This document shows positions 48,070-59,556 of a stretch of DNA of 64,000 nucleotides, piece after piece. This DNA comes from Davidsoniella eucalypti (lineage: Eukaryota; Ascomycota; Sordariomycetes; Microascales; Ceratocystidaceae). Position 1 is the first letter of the stretch; each line of letters opens with the position of its first letter. The stretch covers positions 248,001 through 312,000 of the forward strand of contig RMBW01000072.1 of NCBI GenBank assembly GCA_004009845.1, in the 5' to 3' direction. The notes below the pieces were generated by a model. The model saw nothing but the letters and a program-made list of their open reading frames with translations. It was not told where the DNA came from and made no database searches. A program made the translations under genes and the position numbers.

Positions 48070-48600
48070 GTTGACGATGATTGTATCTGAGAAAGAAGAA
48101 GGAAGGCGTGCAAAGGAGAACGCCAACTATAATGATCAGGAACGGAAAGAAAAAAAATCACAGAAGACCTAGAAATGCAGATGCCGATGTTGAGTGGAGA
48201 GGGCCAAAAGGTAAAAGGACAAATCGGTTGTGGGAGAAGAAGAAGAAGTTGAAGTGGATGGCCAACAACGGGACGAGAAAATATAGAATGCTATGTCCAA
48301 GCCTTTAGTTGGTTGCTGAGCTTTAGTGGGAACTTTGAGGACTTTAGCAGGCCTAACGCACTGAGCAGCGCGGGATCCACTATCCGAACTATCACCTCTT
48401 CTTCTATATGATACACCACTAGTTAATGTTCGCAAACCTGCATTCAGACGGCCTTCGGAAAGAACTGTAGTAGAACCACGCTAGGAAGAAAGTTGGCGTA
48501 TGAAATAGCCTTTACTGTATATGTGTATATGTATACTACATAACTAATACAGAAAATAAAACCTTTCTTGTTCTCGGTCTTTTTCGTCAAATCCCGCAGT

Positions 48601-48638
<38 letters not shown>

Positions 48639-49917
48639 GGCCAATGACGTTAGTGCCTTACTAGCCAAGCTTGCAGTCTTTCCAGCGAATCAGGGCGCTC
48701 TATTTGTTGCTATAACGCTGCATTTCTGAGTGCGGAGGACGCTAAACCTACTGTAGGAAAACAAGCGGGTACCACCTGAATTTGGCAGGCGCAAACCAAA
48801 CCTTGGAGCGAAATACCGCAGTTATTAACGCCTTGCGCCGAGCTTACTTCGGCCGAGGTGCGAAATAAGTGAATTTCAGAAACGAGTTAAGAGCTTTCTT
48901 TGCCGTCGGGTAGGAGCGCCACAACAAAGCTTTTTGTTATTTTCATCTTTTTCGCGCTTCCCTATTTTATGAAGATACGTGAGAAACTATGTGGCGCTCT
49001 TAAGAAAATGGACAATATTAAGTGACAGACAAGGCTTCATATTCCGAGCGCCGAGATACTCCAGAGTAAATTCGATCAAATCATCATCTATATATATATA
49101 AATGCAGCGCTGTTTACTCAACACTAACTATCATTGAATAATATCATGTATAAAAATATTCTCCAGAATCTGGAGTATTCCGATCCACCATTCTTGGCAC
49201 ATAGCGACATCTTGAACGCTACCAATTGCAATGCGCGCAATTCAATGAATAGTTCTTAATCTCTTGAACCCCGCGATCAAGAAAACAAGATGCCTACGCT
49301 AGCAAATGACGGATATTCATCTTTTCTTCATTTTCGGGGTGTCGGAAATGAGTAAGATGTTAACTGTTAAGTGGGGGCGATATTTTTGACGTCAAAAGAA
49401 TTCCCGAGACGGTCACTATTTTGAAGCTAGGGTTGAATGGAAATTAGCAGACCCTAAAAAATAACAGTTCATAAATATCACCATTCAGTAAGACCGAGTC
49501 AGTTTATAGTAACGTCCTGTTTTTTTGCTTCATTTAAGGAAATCTATGATGAAACATCTCATGTAAACCCTTGAATGATGAAATTATCTAGTCCTACATA
49601 GTGTATTCCACAATGATAACCCCACACACTCTATCTCGACTATCTGATTATCTACCACACTTGAGATAAGGTGTGATTAGAGAACTAGAGTGAACTGCCA
49701 TAACGCCTGGCCAGTATCAGCTCGGTCTGGTATCAGCTCAACCAGACGCAGCAATCAATACCAGACTATTGATTCGATATATCCATCACTGCAGTAGCGT
49801 TTTATAGACAGTGTAATATATTATAGAGAATATTAGTAGGTATCAGCAAAGAACAATATCTAGACATTTAATTCTCACTGTATCTCTAACAACTATATAT
49901 TCACCTTGTTTATCAAC
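48070..49917. other. IDH1 upstream region and spacer
   Basis: No gene seen. Contains a 34-base A run (48602-48635), a CCAAT at 48640-48644 on the plus strand, a small inverted repeat around 49155-49170 (CTCCAG-AAT-CTGGAG), and, upstream of the broken dioxygenase, a duplicated GTATCAGCTC (49714-49723, 49730-49739) within an inverted repeat GTCTGG...CCAGAC (49725-49747). Confidence 0.5.
48602..48635. repeat. Poly(A) tract, 34 bases
   Basis: Uninterrupted run of A about 530 bp upstream of IDH1. I looked for flanking direct repeats that would mark a retroposed insertion and saw none. Run length may vary between reads. Confidence 0.8.
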
Positions 49918-51018
49918 ATGCGCTACAAAAGTCGATGCTCCGGTAGCTATCTTTCTATCGAAAGAAGAAAAGGCTACTGTGAACCTAAGTCTAGCTAACC
50001 TCCAAAAGGCACTATCAGGCTTACATCGGGACGTTCTGTTGGTTCTCAAGAATGTTATCGATATCGAACATGTAGACGCCTTGAATCAGAAGAAGATGAC
50101 TGTTGACGCCGATGCTAAAATTGCTGGCCCGAAGCAAAATGTTAACCACAATGTCAAGTGTAAGAAGAAGATGAAGAGAAACCCTGACTCTCATGTAGCT
50201 ATTTGGGGGATGTTAAAGCGTGTTTGCTGACAATATATCCCACGAAGCGAACTTCCTCCAACAGCCACCGGTCACGACTCCGGAGCTCCTGTACGAAGAC
50301 GTGCATTCCAACCCATTTCTCCTTCAAGTCGCCAATGCGTGAGTCCATCTCTCGATATTCTCTGTCCTTATCTCCAGAAAATAAATCTCAATCTTCCACA
50401 CACACAAAGCTATCTCGGTCCGCGTCTCATATGGAGCTGGCTCACTGCAAACACGGCCATCAAAAACACACCGGGCATGCGCCAGCCCGCACATAAAGAT
50501 TGCACCTTTCGGCACCCCGAGTTCCCTTACTACTTCATAGCTAACATCCCCCCTTACTGATTTCTCCACAACTAACGGCTCCACTGAGTTCTGGCTCGGC
50601 TCGGCTGCTACTGCTACCTGGCACGAACAAATCGTGCCGACTGATATTGCAGATCTTGGTCTGTACGGGTCGAAGCTTGGTGACCCAATTCCTACTGTCG
50701 CACAGAGTGTTCTCGAGGAGAGAATGAAGATTAGACCTCCCGTTCAGCCAGAAATTCAGCGGGGTGATATCATGACTCGTGATTTACGCACGTGGCATGC
50801 CGAACACCTCTGATGAGCATCGTATCATGATTGGCTTGGGATATCAGAGCCCCTACTACGATAGCTATGTACAGAGAGCTCATTTGCCCATCAAGCACCA
50901 GAATTCCTTTTTAGGTAAGGCTGGTAGTCGGGTTGAAGAGCAAACTTTTACGAGAGTGAGGAGTTTGAAGACACGAGCTGATTCTACCTTTGCTCCTGCT
51001 CCGGCAGTGAAGATGTAG
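49918..51018 (+). pseudogene. Broken phytanoyl-CoA dioxygenase (PhyH) family gene
   Basis: Remains of an Fe(II)/2-oxoglutarate dioxygenase. The frames cover most of a PhyH protein: KVDAPVAIFLSKEEKATVN, NFLQQPPVTTPELLYEDV, LGPRLIWSW, the metal ligands in AHKDCTF (His-x-Asp), FIANIP, NGSTEFWLGS, RTWHA (distal His) and EHRIMIGLGYQSPYY. A normal intron (50339-50409, GTGAGT...AAAG) survives. Lesions: one extra C right after the ATG at 49918; a frame change between about 50155 and 50250 (possibly including an intron); one extra C in the run 50548-50553; and an apparent 8-bp deletion at about 50798, where RTWHA should continue to GMPN, between GGCATGC repeats. Substrate unknown. It ends 154 bp from the URC1 stop, tail to tail. 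Confidence 0.8.
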
Positions 51019-51172
51019 CTTGTATTTCACACGATGGTTCTCAATACTTAGTATAGTTTATAATTGAATGTTTGCATATTGTTATTTTTTTGAATGTCAT
51101 TATTGTATTACATTACAGAGCATCGAATTCGACATAGGGTATCAGATGGACAGAAGCAGAAAAACCCCCCAT

Positions 51173-52742
51173 TTAATGCGTGACATCCTCCCAGCTGGCC
51201 CAGCCACGACCACTTACTTGCTTCAGATCATCCTCAGTATACACCTTGCCAGTAGTGAAATAACCGGCGTTAATCTTGGCATCAATCTCCACTCTTGAGT
51301 CACTGGGAATCATCTCATCTGGGATTGGGACTCTTTCCAAGATTGGAATACCCTGCTCAACAATAGCATCATGCTTCATGTTAGACATGGACAGCATACG
51401 GTCAATCTTGGTGATACCTAGCCAGTGGAGAATATCCGGCATCAGCGCTTGGAACCGCATGTCTCTGACACCTGCCACGTTCTCGGTGCGCTGGAAATAT
51501 TTGTCAGCGGTATCGCCACCACGCTTGCGGGCATTGTATACCAAGTACTTGACGACTTCACCCAGTGCTCTGCCCTCCTTGCGGAAGTAGATGACTAGAC
51601 CACTGCCTCCCTTCTGTGCCTCCTTGATAGCCTCCTCAATGCCAAAGGCAAGGTACGGTCTGCAAGTGCAAATGTCACTTTGGAACACATCAGATCCGTT
51701 ACACTCATCGTGCACACGCAGTGCTAACCGACAGTTGGGGTCGCTGATACGCTCCGGAGGGCCGAAGATATAGACAGTCAGACCACCGATGGGAGGTAGG
51801 AAGACCTTGATATCCGGTCGTGTGACGAGCTCCGGGTACGAGCCACCCATGTGCTCAAACAGGGCACGACGTAGAGTGCTCTCGTCAATTCCAAAGCGCG
51901 TGGCAATTCCGGGCAGGTACCACACTGGCTCGACAGCAGCCTTGGTGACGCGAACATCACCCTCGGCATTAGTCACGATGGTGCCATCAACTTCTAGGCG
52001 GCCTGCTTTGATGCTGTCTACAATTTCTGCGACACGCATGCTGGCACGAGTCACAGCAATGGTTGGCCGCACATCCAGACCATCATCTAGGTAGTTCTTG
52101 TAGTTACGAATGACATCGTGACCAAAGGGATCCATGGAAACGATCTTGGTGGCATCGCCCCAGGCTGGTTGGAAGGGGAAATCAAATGAAGGCTGCGTGT
52201 TGGTGAAAGACGGACGGAAGTCCGGCGGCAGGTCACCGGAAGCGATGGCTAGAGCGTTGTACACAGAGTAGCTACCGCCGTGGGCACCGATGGCATTACG
52301 GCGAGGAAGAGTCTTTCCGGACCGTGAAACCAGAACGGGGCCACGCTCGGCAGGGTCGGCGCAGCCCCATTTCAGTGGCACGGGATCGACGACACTTTGG
52401 CCAGGGTAAGTAGTGAGCTGTGGGGAAGGACTTGGTTAGCACATTTCCACTAAGACAGAGTATAGAATAAGAACCTACGATAATACGACTGTTGTACTGT
52501 TGCTTAGGGGGAGCAGGAGCCTGTTCATCAGCAACAGGCTGATCAGTCTTGGTAGTATCAGCAGTCATGTCGGTAGATTGCTCTAAAGACTCAGTAGAAG
52601 CAGAAGATGGTGTGATACGGGCTTTCTTATTGGGTGGAACGGAAGAGGCAGAAGTAGATGGTGCAGTTGTAAGACTAGAAGAATCAGTAGACAACAATGG
52701 AGAGAAAGACGATGATGGCTCTAGAGAATACGATGTATTCAT
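51173..52742 (-). CDS. URC1: Urc1, GTP-cyclohydrolase-II-like uracil catabolism enzyme
   Basis: Key enzyme of the URC pathway, which opens the pyrimidine ring at the nucleoside/nucleotide level and leads to urea and a C3 acid. Exons 52742-52479 and 52417-51173 give 502 residues, with a 61-bp intron. The N terminus (1-80) is Ser/Thr-rich and disordered, then comes LTTYPGQSVVDPVPLKWG. The C-terminal half is the RibA fold: zinc ligands Cys327, Cys338 and Cys340 in HDECNGSDVFQSDICTC keep the C-x10-C-x-C spacing of GTP cyclohydrolase II, and RKEGRALGEVVKYLVYNARK corresponds to the RQEGRGIG loop. No RibB domain is present and the flanking wording differs from riboflavin RIB1, so this is the uracil paralogue. 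URC4 follows immediately upstream on the same strand. Confidence 0.93.
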
Positions 52743-53997
52743 GATGTGTCAGCAAAGGACGAGGGGTCAGAACGAAGGGAAGGCAGGAGAAAGGGCGGAG
52801 CTGGATGGATGTTATAAGCGTGGTGTATCGAAGACGTAATAGCCGAGAAAACAACGATGCGGAAGATGGTTGGCTGAGCTGGAGATGTTGTTTGTTGTCA
52901 GACAGCTAGGCAGGGCGTAGACGTAGAAGGGGATCGAAAGAAAAAGATGGTGAGGGTTACGCCGGAAAAAATGATGAGGGAAAGAGATATACAAAGCGCG
53001 AGACAACTAACTAGGAAGGAAGGACCAGGCTGAGGAGTCTAGCAAAATTCGGCTTTAGATTTTCCAACCAAAATACCAAGACAAGCAAGATACTAAGGCT
53101 GACTGATACCATTAGATATCAAGATCTCGATAACGGCATCTTCGAACTGCGATTTGGCCTATCGCCGTAAGAGTATCTTGAGATAAAAAGAACTCCAATT
53201 TAGATAGTGGTATCACCTAGTATCATGTAGATAATAACCCACAAGCTCGACACATTAACATACTGTTTCTTTTTAATGTTCTGCTCAGTGAGCAATCCGC
53301 AGATACAAGATAGTCGCCGTGATACTGCAGCATATGCACACGCCCTCAATGCTGATTCGCTAACTCTAGCAATGCAATGAATGCAATGTGTATTTGTACA
53401 GATACAATATCCCCGCCAGCGCACCATTATACGCCCCCAATCCTACTCCTACTCGCAAGCCTTGTTAAACCATGGACTATTCATGTAGCAAGGCCACAAA
53501 GGCGGGGAGAAACGGCAGTTGATCCCCAAGCCCAAGGTAGCTCAAAGGTCACTTGACTAAATTGGAGGCGGAGCCCGTGAATTGGTCTTGGGCGAACTAG
53601 GGACTCACGGGTGGCCGTTGGAAACCGTCTGGGAAAGGACAAAAAACCATTCAGAATCTCCAACATTTTTTTTAAAAGGCTTCTAAAGCGGATGCAAGGA
53701 ACCACGTGCTGATGGAGATAAGAAGAAGGGCGTAGGCTAACATGCCAGGGCGTGCAAAGATAAGGAGGGATCGCTATCTAGGGTTGCACAACCCTGTGGA
53801 GACGTATCCAGGGGTGCTTTGCCTGCACCCCTCTAGCTCCCGACGTCACATGATCACAGTCCGGTGAATTTCAAGTCCAGCTATCAGGTTACAGGCTACG
53901 AATGAAGAAAGATATGAAGGTTATGAAGGGAAAAAGTTCAATATGACATCATTTATCGAGCTAACTAGTATCAAAATGGTATCTCCAAATAATCTGT
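52743..53997. promoter_or_regulatory. URC1 upstream region
   Basis: Lies between the URC4 stop and the URC1 start, both on the minus strand. No gene seen. GATAAG occurs at about 53719 and 53758, further GATA cores near 53130 and 53173, and two adjacent inverted repeats at 53780-53832 (separate entry). These may serve URC1; nitrogen-type control is inference. Confidence 0.4.
53780..53832. repeat. Two adjacent inverted repeats with AGGGG/CCCCT cores
   Basis: AGGGTTG-CA-CAACCCT (53780-53795) is followed 14 bp later by AGGGGTGC-tttgcct-GCACCCCT (53810-53832); both have perfect arms. The second contains the stress-element core AGGGG in both orientations. The position, just past the URC4 stop and about 1 kb upstream of URC1, allows either an operator for a dimeric regulator or an RNA hairpin at the URC4 3' end. 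Confidence 0.6.
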
Positions 53998-55434
53998 CTA
54001 GAACAGGGTGCCATCTCCGTCAATTAAAATTGGGCTGCACTTGGTTGTCGGCCGAAATTTGGCAGCCAGTTCACGGCCGCCCTTCCATGTGCCGGCCTCC
54101 AGCATTTGTGCCATGCTCAGATTGACGCCCTTCTTGCTATATGTCTCCTTGATAATGCTGTAAAGTTCGTCTAACAGTGCCAACGTCAGCGCTCGCCACT
54201 CGACAATCACATCGCCAGTAGCGTTATACAGCGGCAGACCCTTTGTCGAGCTAGCTTCGAGGCCAGCCTTCTTGACATCGTCTTTGAGCGTAAGAACGTC
54301 TAGGTCGACAAACAGCCCGCCATTTCGATACTCAGGTAGGCCAGTGCCAAGCTCGGTGTTGGTAGTGGCAAAGCCGAGGACACGCACAAATGGCACGGTG
54401 AGCGAGTATCCTAGCCACTGCGTCAGCTTGTGGAAGGGTTGGATGTTGGAACCGACGGGTCCGGCGGGTAGGCTACGCTCTAGCACGGCAAGGGGCCAGG
54501 CATCGCCAATTGGAGAGCCGTTGATCTGTGTACGGTTGGATGGCCAGGCAGGCAGTAAAAGAGTCTGGAGAGTACTCCAGAGCAGCTCGTAGTCCAGGGT
54601 CTTGGAGTCTCCCGAGGCCTTGATTAGGTAGTCGACCATACCGCCAGGGCGGGCAGAAGCGCCAAATATGACAGGGTTAGCGAGGATAGAAGTTCCTACG
54701 CTGTTGAGTAGCGTGACTCTCGAGGAGATCCCAACCATGGGGTTATCCGCTGTGATCTGGAAGTGCTTGTTGAAGACGTCATCGGTGAGGCTAGTCAGTC
54801 CCTTAGCTGAGTTGACACAGTAAAGTTAGTCGGGGAATCTTCTACGCTCGAAACAAAAACAAGATCTTACCATCAACAGTAGCAGACTTATCACTGCTAA
54901 TGGCTCCATCTAGAAACATGTATAGAGACGCAACAGCAATGCCTTCGCTGCGGTTATACACATTGCCCGTCTCGGGCTCCTTGAAAGTCCACACATCACC
55001 GGCGCCAGCATCGAGTAGAACTGAAACCACAAACAAGTCAATTAGCCTGCGAGTGAGCTCCGTCTTGTCACAGCCAGCAGCTTCCCATTTCTCAAGAAGA
55101 GACGTGATACGATCGATGCCACCAACGTTGAAGTGTTGCCAGCGGCCATGGGGTGGGATTGTCGAGTACTTGTCGGGGCCGAAGTCACGCTACACAGACA
55201 GCCAGGAAGATGTTAGTTTCTCTCCAGTAGTTTGCGAACATGATTTGTTTGAGTTATATATATGCAACTTACCTCAATCACATCGACTACGAAATCAGCA
55301 GCCTCACTCAACTTTTCCGGGTGATACTCGAAGTTGCTCAGACTACCGTTCTTGGCGGCTTCAAAGACAACCTGCGATCTTTCTCGCACCGCCTTGAGGC
55401 TGATGAGGTATTTAATGGTATCGCCGTCTGCCAT
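53998..55434 (-). CDS. URC4: Urc4, DUF1688 uracil catabolism protein
   Basis: Second dedicated URC-pathway protein (DUF1688 family), required with Urc1 to break down uracil; its exact chemistry is less settled. Exons 55434-55273, 55189-54871 and 54806-53998 give 429 residues; introns are 83 and 64 bp. Family landmarks restored by splicing: LKAVRERSQVVFEAAKNGSL and NFEYHPEKLSEAADFVVDVI, IERDFGPDKYSTIPPHGRWQ, RRLIDLFVVSVLLDAGAGDV, YNRSEGIAVASLYMF, DNPMVGISSRVTLLNSVG, ARPGGMVDYL and the C-terminal GTWKGGRELAAKFRP. It is transcribed away from the neighbouring uracil phosphoribosyltransferase, with which it shares a 1.3-kb upstream region rich in GATA sites. Confidence 0.94.
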
Positions 55435-56755
55435 CGTGAAGGTATAAATAAAGTCAAGTATATCGCTATGTAGATAAAAAGGCAAGAAAGATTAGACGTA
55501 GCTTGAGTTTTGGAAAAATAACTTGGGACATTCTTTTTCGTCTTCTAAGACCTAAAGCGGCGTTGTATTCATGGAGGGGTCACATGTTATACTCCATTTG
55601 TTGCCTCTCCACGATATAATTAATCTTTGGCCAAGGATCCAAATCTCTAAAACATACGCCCCTAGCTTCTTTGGTAGTATTCACTAGTGGGAGAGCTACT
55701 AGGGTTAACCATCTACCTGGGTTATCTCAGATAAGAACAAGGTACTTGATTTTTCCAATCTAAATTCTACATGTACATCTGTAGTCTCGAGCTTGGGTTA
55801 TGGAATAGAGTTTCATTATCTGATTGTGGCATTCTCTTTAGCCCTAATACCACATCTCACACAGTAAACATCGTTTCAGAGCCACGATGTAGGATAGATA
55901 TCGATACATAGCTTTATCGACACATACCGTCCATATCCTCGATAACAAAACTTAATAGAGGAACCCTGTCCACATCGTGATAAGAAGTTCGATAAGCTAT
56001 CAACAAGAACAGAGCTAGCAGGCCAAAGGAATGATGCACCCCCTCGGGTATGTGTATTGCCGTGCTCTCAGTTCCACGCCCTCTTAGCCTGCCAGCTTCA
56101 GGGGCCCGTCGACTCCCAACTAGGCATGATTGAATTCTAGTCCATGACGAACAAAATCAATGCTAACGAGAAAACGGTAGAAGAGGAGAAGAAAGTAAGT
56201 ATTACTGCCATAACTAGAAAGCCGATGTTGCGTCTCTGTTCGTTATACCGACTTGTACAGGCAATAATGGCAGCACGTGATATACGTGATATGAGGGGTA
56301 GTTTGCTAAGCTCGAATAACCCCCCAACAAAGAACTGTGTCCAGCCAGCCACAAAAACCCGCCTATCGTTTCCTTGTAGAGAAATACGGGGGCGTGCATG
56401 CCTTTAGAACAGAAAAAACAACGAATAATAGAGGAAACATATAGAAGGAATCGTAACAAGAAGAACTGGATAGATGCTGTAACAAAACAAAAACAAAAAA
56501 GTATATGTTGGACAGGCTCCCGTTCTGGTCACTCCAGAGCCCAGCGTTTAGAATATCAACGTTCGTCGTCTTTTCATCGCACATAACGTTAGTAGGTTGT
56601 TGATCTTCCTTCTATTGCCTCCGTCGTTGGCTTTTTTCATTACTTTTCTTCTACTTTATTCTTGAGATACCCTCTTTCTTCTTTATTTGCAGTTCATTCT
56701 CTTTCTACAACACCAACGTCACTCCAACTCATTTTCTCCTCGCCTTCTCATCATC
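55435..56755. promoter_or_regulatory. Divergent URC4/UPRT promoter with GATA sites
   Basis: The control region between two opposed uracil-catabolism genes. It carries the inverted GATA pair TTATCTCAGATAA (55722-55734, extended by G to a full GATAAG at 55730-55735), two direct GATAAG copies 12 bp apart (55979-55984 and 55991-55996), a GATAAC at 55941, and a TAGGGTTA octamer at 55700-55707, 266 bp upstream of URC4. GATAAG is the classic site of fungal nitrogen-control GATA factors, which suits genes that release urea from uracil. No coding gene seen. Confidence 0.5.
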
Positions 56756-57424
56756 ATGGCCCCCAATTCATTCCTGGTCACCGACCCCGAATATGCCACT
56801 CTCCTAGAGCAACTGCGTGACCGGTCTATCCGGCCAATTGCTGTGCGCAAGATCGTGTCTTCTATGACTGCGCTAGTATCCAAAGAGGCCGTTGTAGCTC
56901 CGGCGCCCGGTGAAAAGATTGCCGTTGTGGTGATTCTGCGCTCCGGTCTAGCAATGATGGATGCCTTCACAGCGCATTTACCTGAAGATGCCGACACCGT
57001 AGTCTACCATCTCGGTCTATTCCGCGAGAAGCAAAGCCTGCAGCCGGTCGAGTACTACAACAAGCTACCCAAGAAGCCGGACAACATCAAGCACGCCTAT
57101 GTCCTAGACCCGCTTGTGGCGACAGGTGGTACCGCGAAGGCGGCCATCAACATATTGAAGTGAGTACATAACTATCTGAACTAATGGCACTGCTACTTAT
57201 AGACATTGTTGCTAACCATAATTCTGCGTAGGGACTGGGGTATCGAGTCCATCACCTTTGCCTGTCTACTCGCAGGCCAGTCCGGCCTAGATAGCGCGGC
57301 GGGCCTGTGGCCTGAGCACACACGTTTCGTAGTCGGCCATGTCGATAGCTCAGTAGACAGCAAGGGCTACGTACAACCCGGTGTTGGCGATATCGGCGAT
57401 CGCCTGTTTGGCACAACAGAATAA
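56756..57424 (+). CDS. Uracil phosphoribosyltransferase, divergent short paralogue in the URC cluster
   Basis: Converts uracil and PRPP to UMP, the entry step of the URC route. Exons 56756-57159 and 57232-57424 give 198 residues, with a 72-bp intron (GTGAGT...GCGTAG). The N terminus is shorter than in FUR1. Landmarks are DPEYATLLEQLRDRSIRP, VVVILRSGLAMMDAFTAHLP, the PRPP loop DPLVATGGTAKAA (about 118-130) and the uracil-binding C terminus GVGDIGDRLFGTTE. A second, canonical UPRT lies 2.7 kb away. The divergence of this copy and its head-to-head position with URC4 suggest it is the pathway-dedicated enzyme, as one URC locus of Lachancea kluyveri also encodes a UPRT. It converges with the semialdehyde dehydrogenase, the stops being 152 bp apart. 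Confidence 0.92.
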
Positions 57425-57576
57425 GGAAACAGGGACAGACACACACATGGCATATGAAGCTAGAATTAGAAGGTAATGTTTGTACATAATGTAAAACTAC
57501 TACTATAAAATACAAAAGCATCGAGTATCGAGTATCGTGACACTGGTGGCGTATGTACAATTATGGTCCCGTCAGG

Positions 57577-59556
57577 CTACGAGTACCATCGGGTAGTTAC
57601 CGTCTTGGTCTGAGTGAAGAACTGCCAATAGCTCCTACCATGAACATTTACTTCTCCCATAAAAGAGTCCTTATTGCCAGTGCGTAAAATAGGGCCAGAA
57701 GGGGCTAGAAAGCGGTGAAATCAAGGGTTAGCCAAGATCAAGTCTATGCGGGTCAGCCTTGCTTATCGCGATCTAGAGACTCACCAAGAATTGGAACGTT
57801 GATACCGATCTGGCCAACGTTGACATTTTGTTGGAATTTCTGTGCCATAAGCGGACTTGATGTGAACAACGTACATCCATTTCCATCTAGCAACGAAGTC
57901 AGCATGAAGACGAGTGTATTGAGACCATGGGATACTTACATCGGTTGTTGTTAACAAGCTGGATAGCTTCTTCTAGCGTATCGGCCGTCATACAAACCAA
58001 TACAGGTCCGAAAATCTCCTCCTGGTAGCATGCCATGTAGGGCTGTACATCGGCCAGGATTGTTGGGCCCAAAAAATTACCAGCCGGATACTCTGGTACG
58101 TGATAGTTGCGTCCATCTAGCAAGACTGTTGCGCCCTCTCGTTCAGCGTCGGCGATCACATGCTCTACGCGTTGCTTAGAGGCCCGGTCAATCAACGGGC
58201 CAACCTCAACTCTCGGGTCTAGTCCACAACCAATAACTAGTTTCTGTGACAACTCGACGAGTTCAGGTAGCCACGTGTCAGCTGCCGCCCGACCTACCAG
58301 CACAGCTACGCTGAGGGCCATACAGCGTTGGCCAGCAGCGCCAAAAGCACTACCGGCAATGGCATACAGCGTCTTAGCCTTGTTGGCGTCGTCTAACACA
58401 ACGCCGTGGTTTTTGCCGCTACACTCCGCCTGTACGCGTTTGCCCGTGGCCTTGGCGTGCTCGTAGATACGCTCACCGGCGATATCCGAGCCGACGAAGC
58501 TGACAGCTTTGATATCTTGCTCTGCCAAGAGGGCATACACGGCAGTTGCGGTACCGTGGACTATCGTCAAGACACCCGGTGGGAACCGCGCCTGCTGTAT
58601 GCTCTCGGCAATGATATGGGAGACACTTGGGGCCTTCTCACTGGGTTTTAAAATCATGGTGTTGCCTGACAGAAGGGCATATGGGATCGACCATAGCGGG
58701 ATCATAAACGGGAAATTGAAGGGTGTCACTGCCAAACACACACCAAGAGGTTCGTTGATGGTGTGTGTCTCAGCATGAGGTGTATGGAAATACTGCCCTG
58801 CGAGCTCGTTTGCTACTGATAGCGCAGTTTCAATAGCGTCTAACCCACGCTCAAGCTCAGCCTGTGCATCAGCGATAGTCTTACCCACCTCGACTGAAAG
58901 GGTGTGCACCTGTTTTCAACGCGGCACCTGTTGGTTAGCTTGGCTTAAAGTTGAGAGTGATACAAAATGGCTTTCACTGGAGAAGACGCACTATTCGCGG
59001 GCTGTTACGCCGCAGGATGTTGAGTAGCTCTATTACCATGCCCCGGCGTTTGGATGGCGTTAGCATAGCCCATGACGTCTGTGCCGTAGCTGCGCTCCGC
59101 ACGGCGAACCGGATCTCTTCCGATGTAGATTCTGGCACTCTTGTGATAAATTCTTGTGATGCCTACCCGATCTGATATTAGCGCATATAATACAGCTACC
59201 TTCGCTATCTCATAGAATACTACTCAACTATAACGACTTACTGGATCATACACCTTATACCATGATCTCGACTTGGACAACATAAATCCATTCTGCACAA
59301 AATTGTGTGTGACGCCTTTCGCTAGTGGACTCTCAGTATGGTCATATACTGACGCCGAATACCCGCTTCCATACACTAGATTCCGCGGTGTGCCTGTATT
59401 TACTTCGCCGTTCGGTTCGTCGTACCGACTCCGTTTGCGCGGATGTCCGGCATCCGATGGTGTCCGTGCTACGTACGTAGTCCGCACGGATACCGCGCTG
59501 GACGATATCGGGCTTCCCTGTGGTGGAAATGACTGAGCCGATTCTTCCTCTTCCAT
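57577..59556 (-). CDS. Malonate/methylmalonate-semialdehyde dehydrogenase (CoA-acylating), ALDH6 type
   Basis: Oxidises malonate or methylmalonate semialdehyde with NAD and CoA to acetyl- or propionyl-CoA. Exons 59556-59242, 59162-58992, 58909-57940, 57886-57785 and 57704-57577 give 561 residues; all five junctions hold frame and restore family text. Landmarks: ITRVPESTSEEIRFAVRSAA, VEVGKTIADAQAELERGLD, VTPFNFPFMIPLWSIPYALL, catalytic Cys358 in GAAGQRCMALS, EEIFGPVL, GINVPI-type ending of the active site, and the C-terminal SFMGEVNVHGRSYWQFFTQT. The first 100 residues are an acidic, then basic, low-complexity extension (MEEEESAQSFPPQGS; RKRSRYDE) with no mitochondrial presequence, unlike valine-catabolic ALDH6. 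Set among URC genes, it probably handles the C3 fragment of uracil (inference). Confidence 0.93.
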
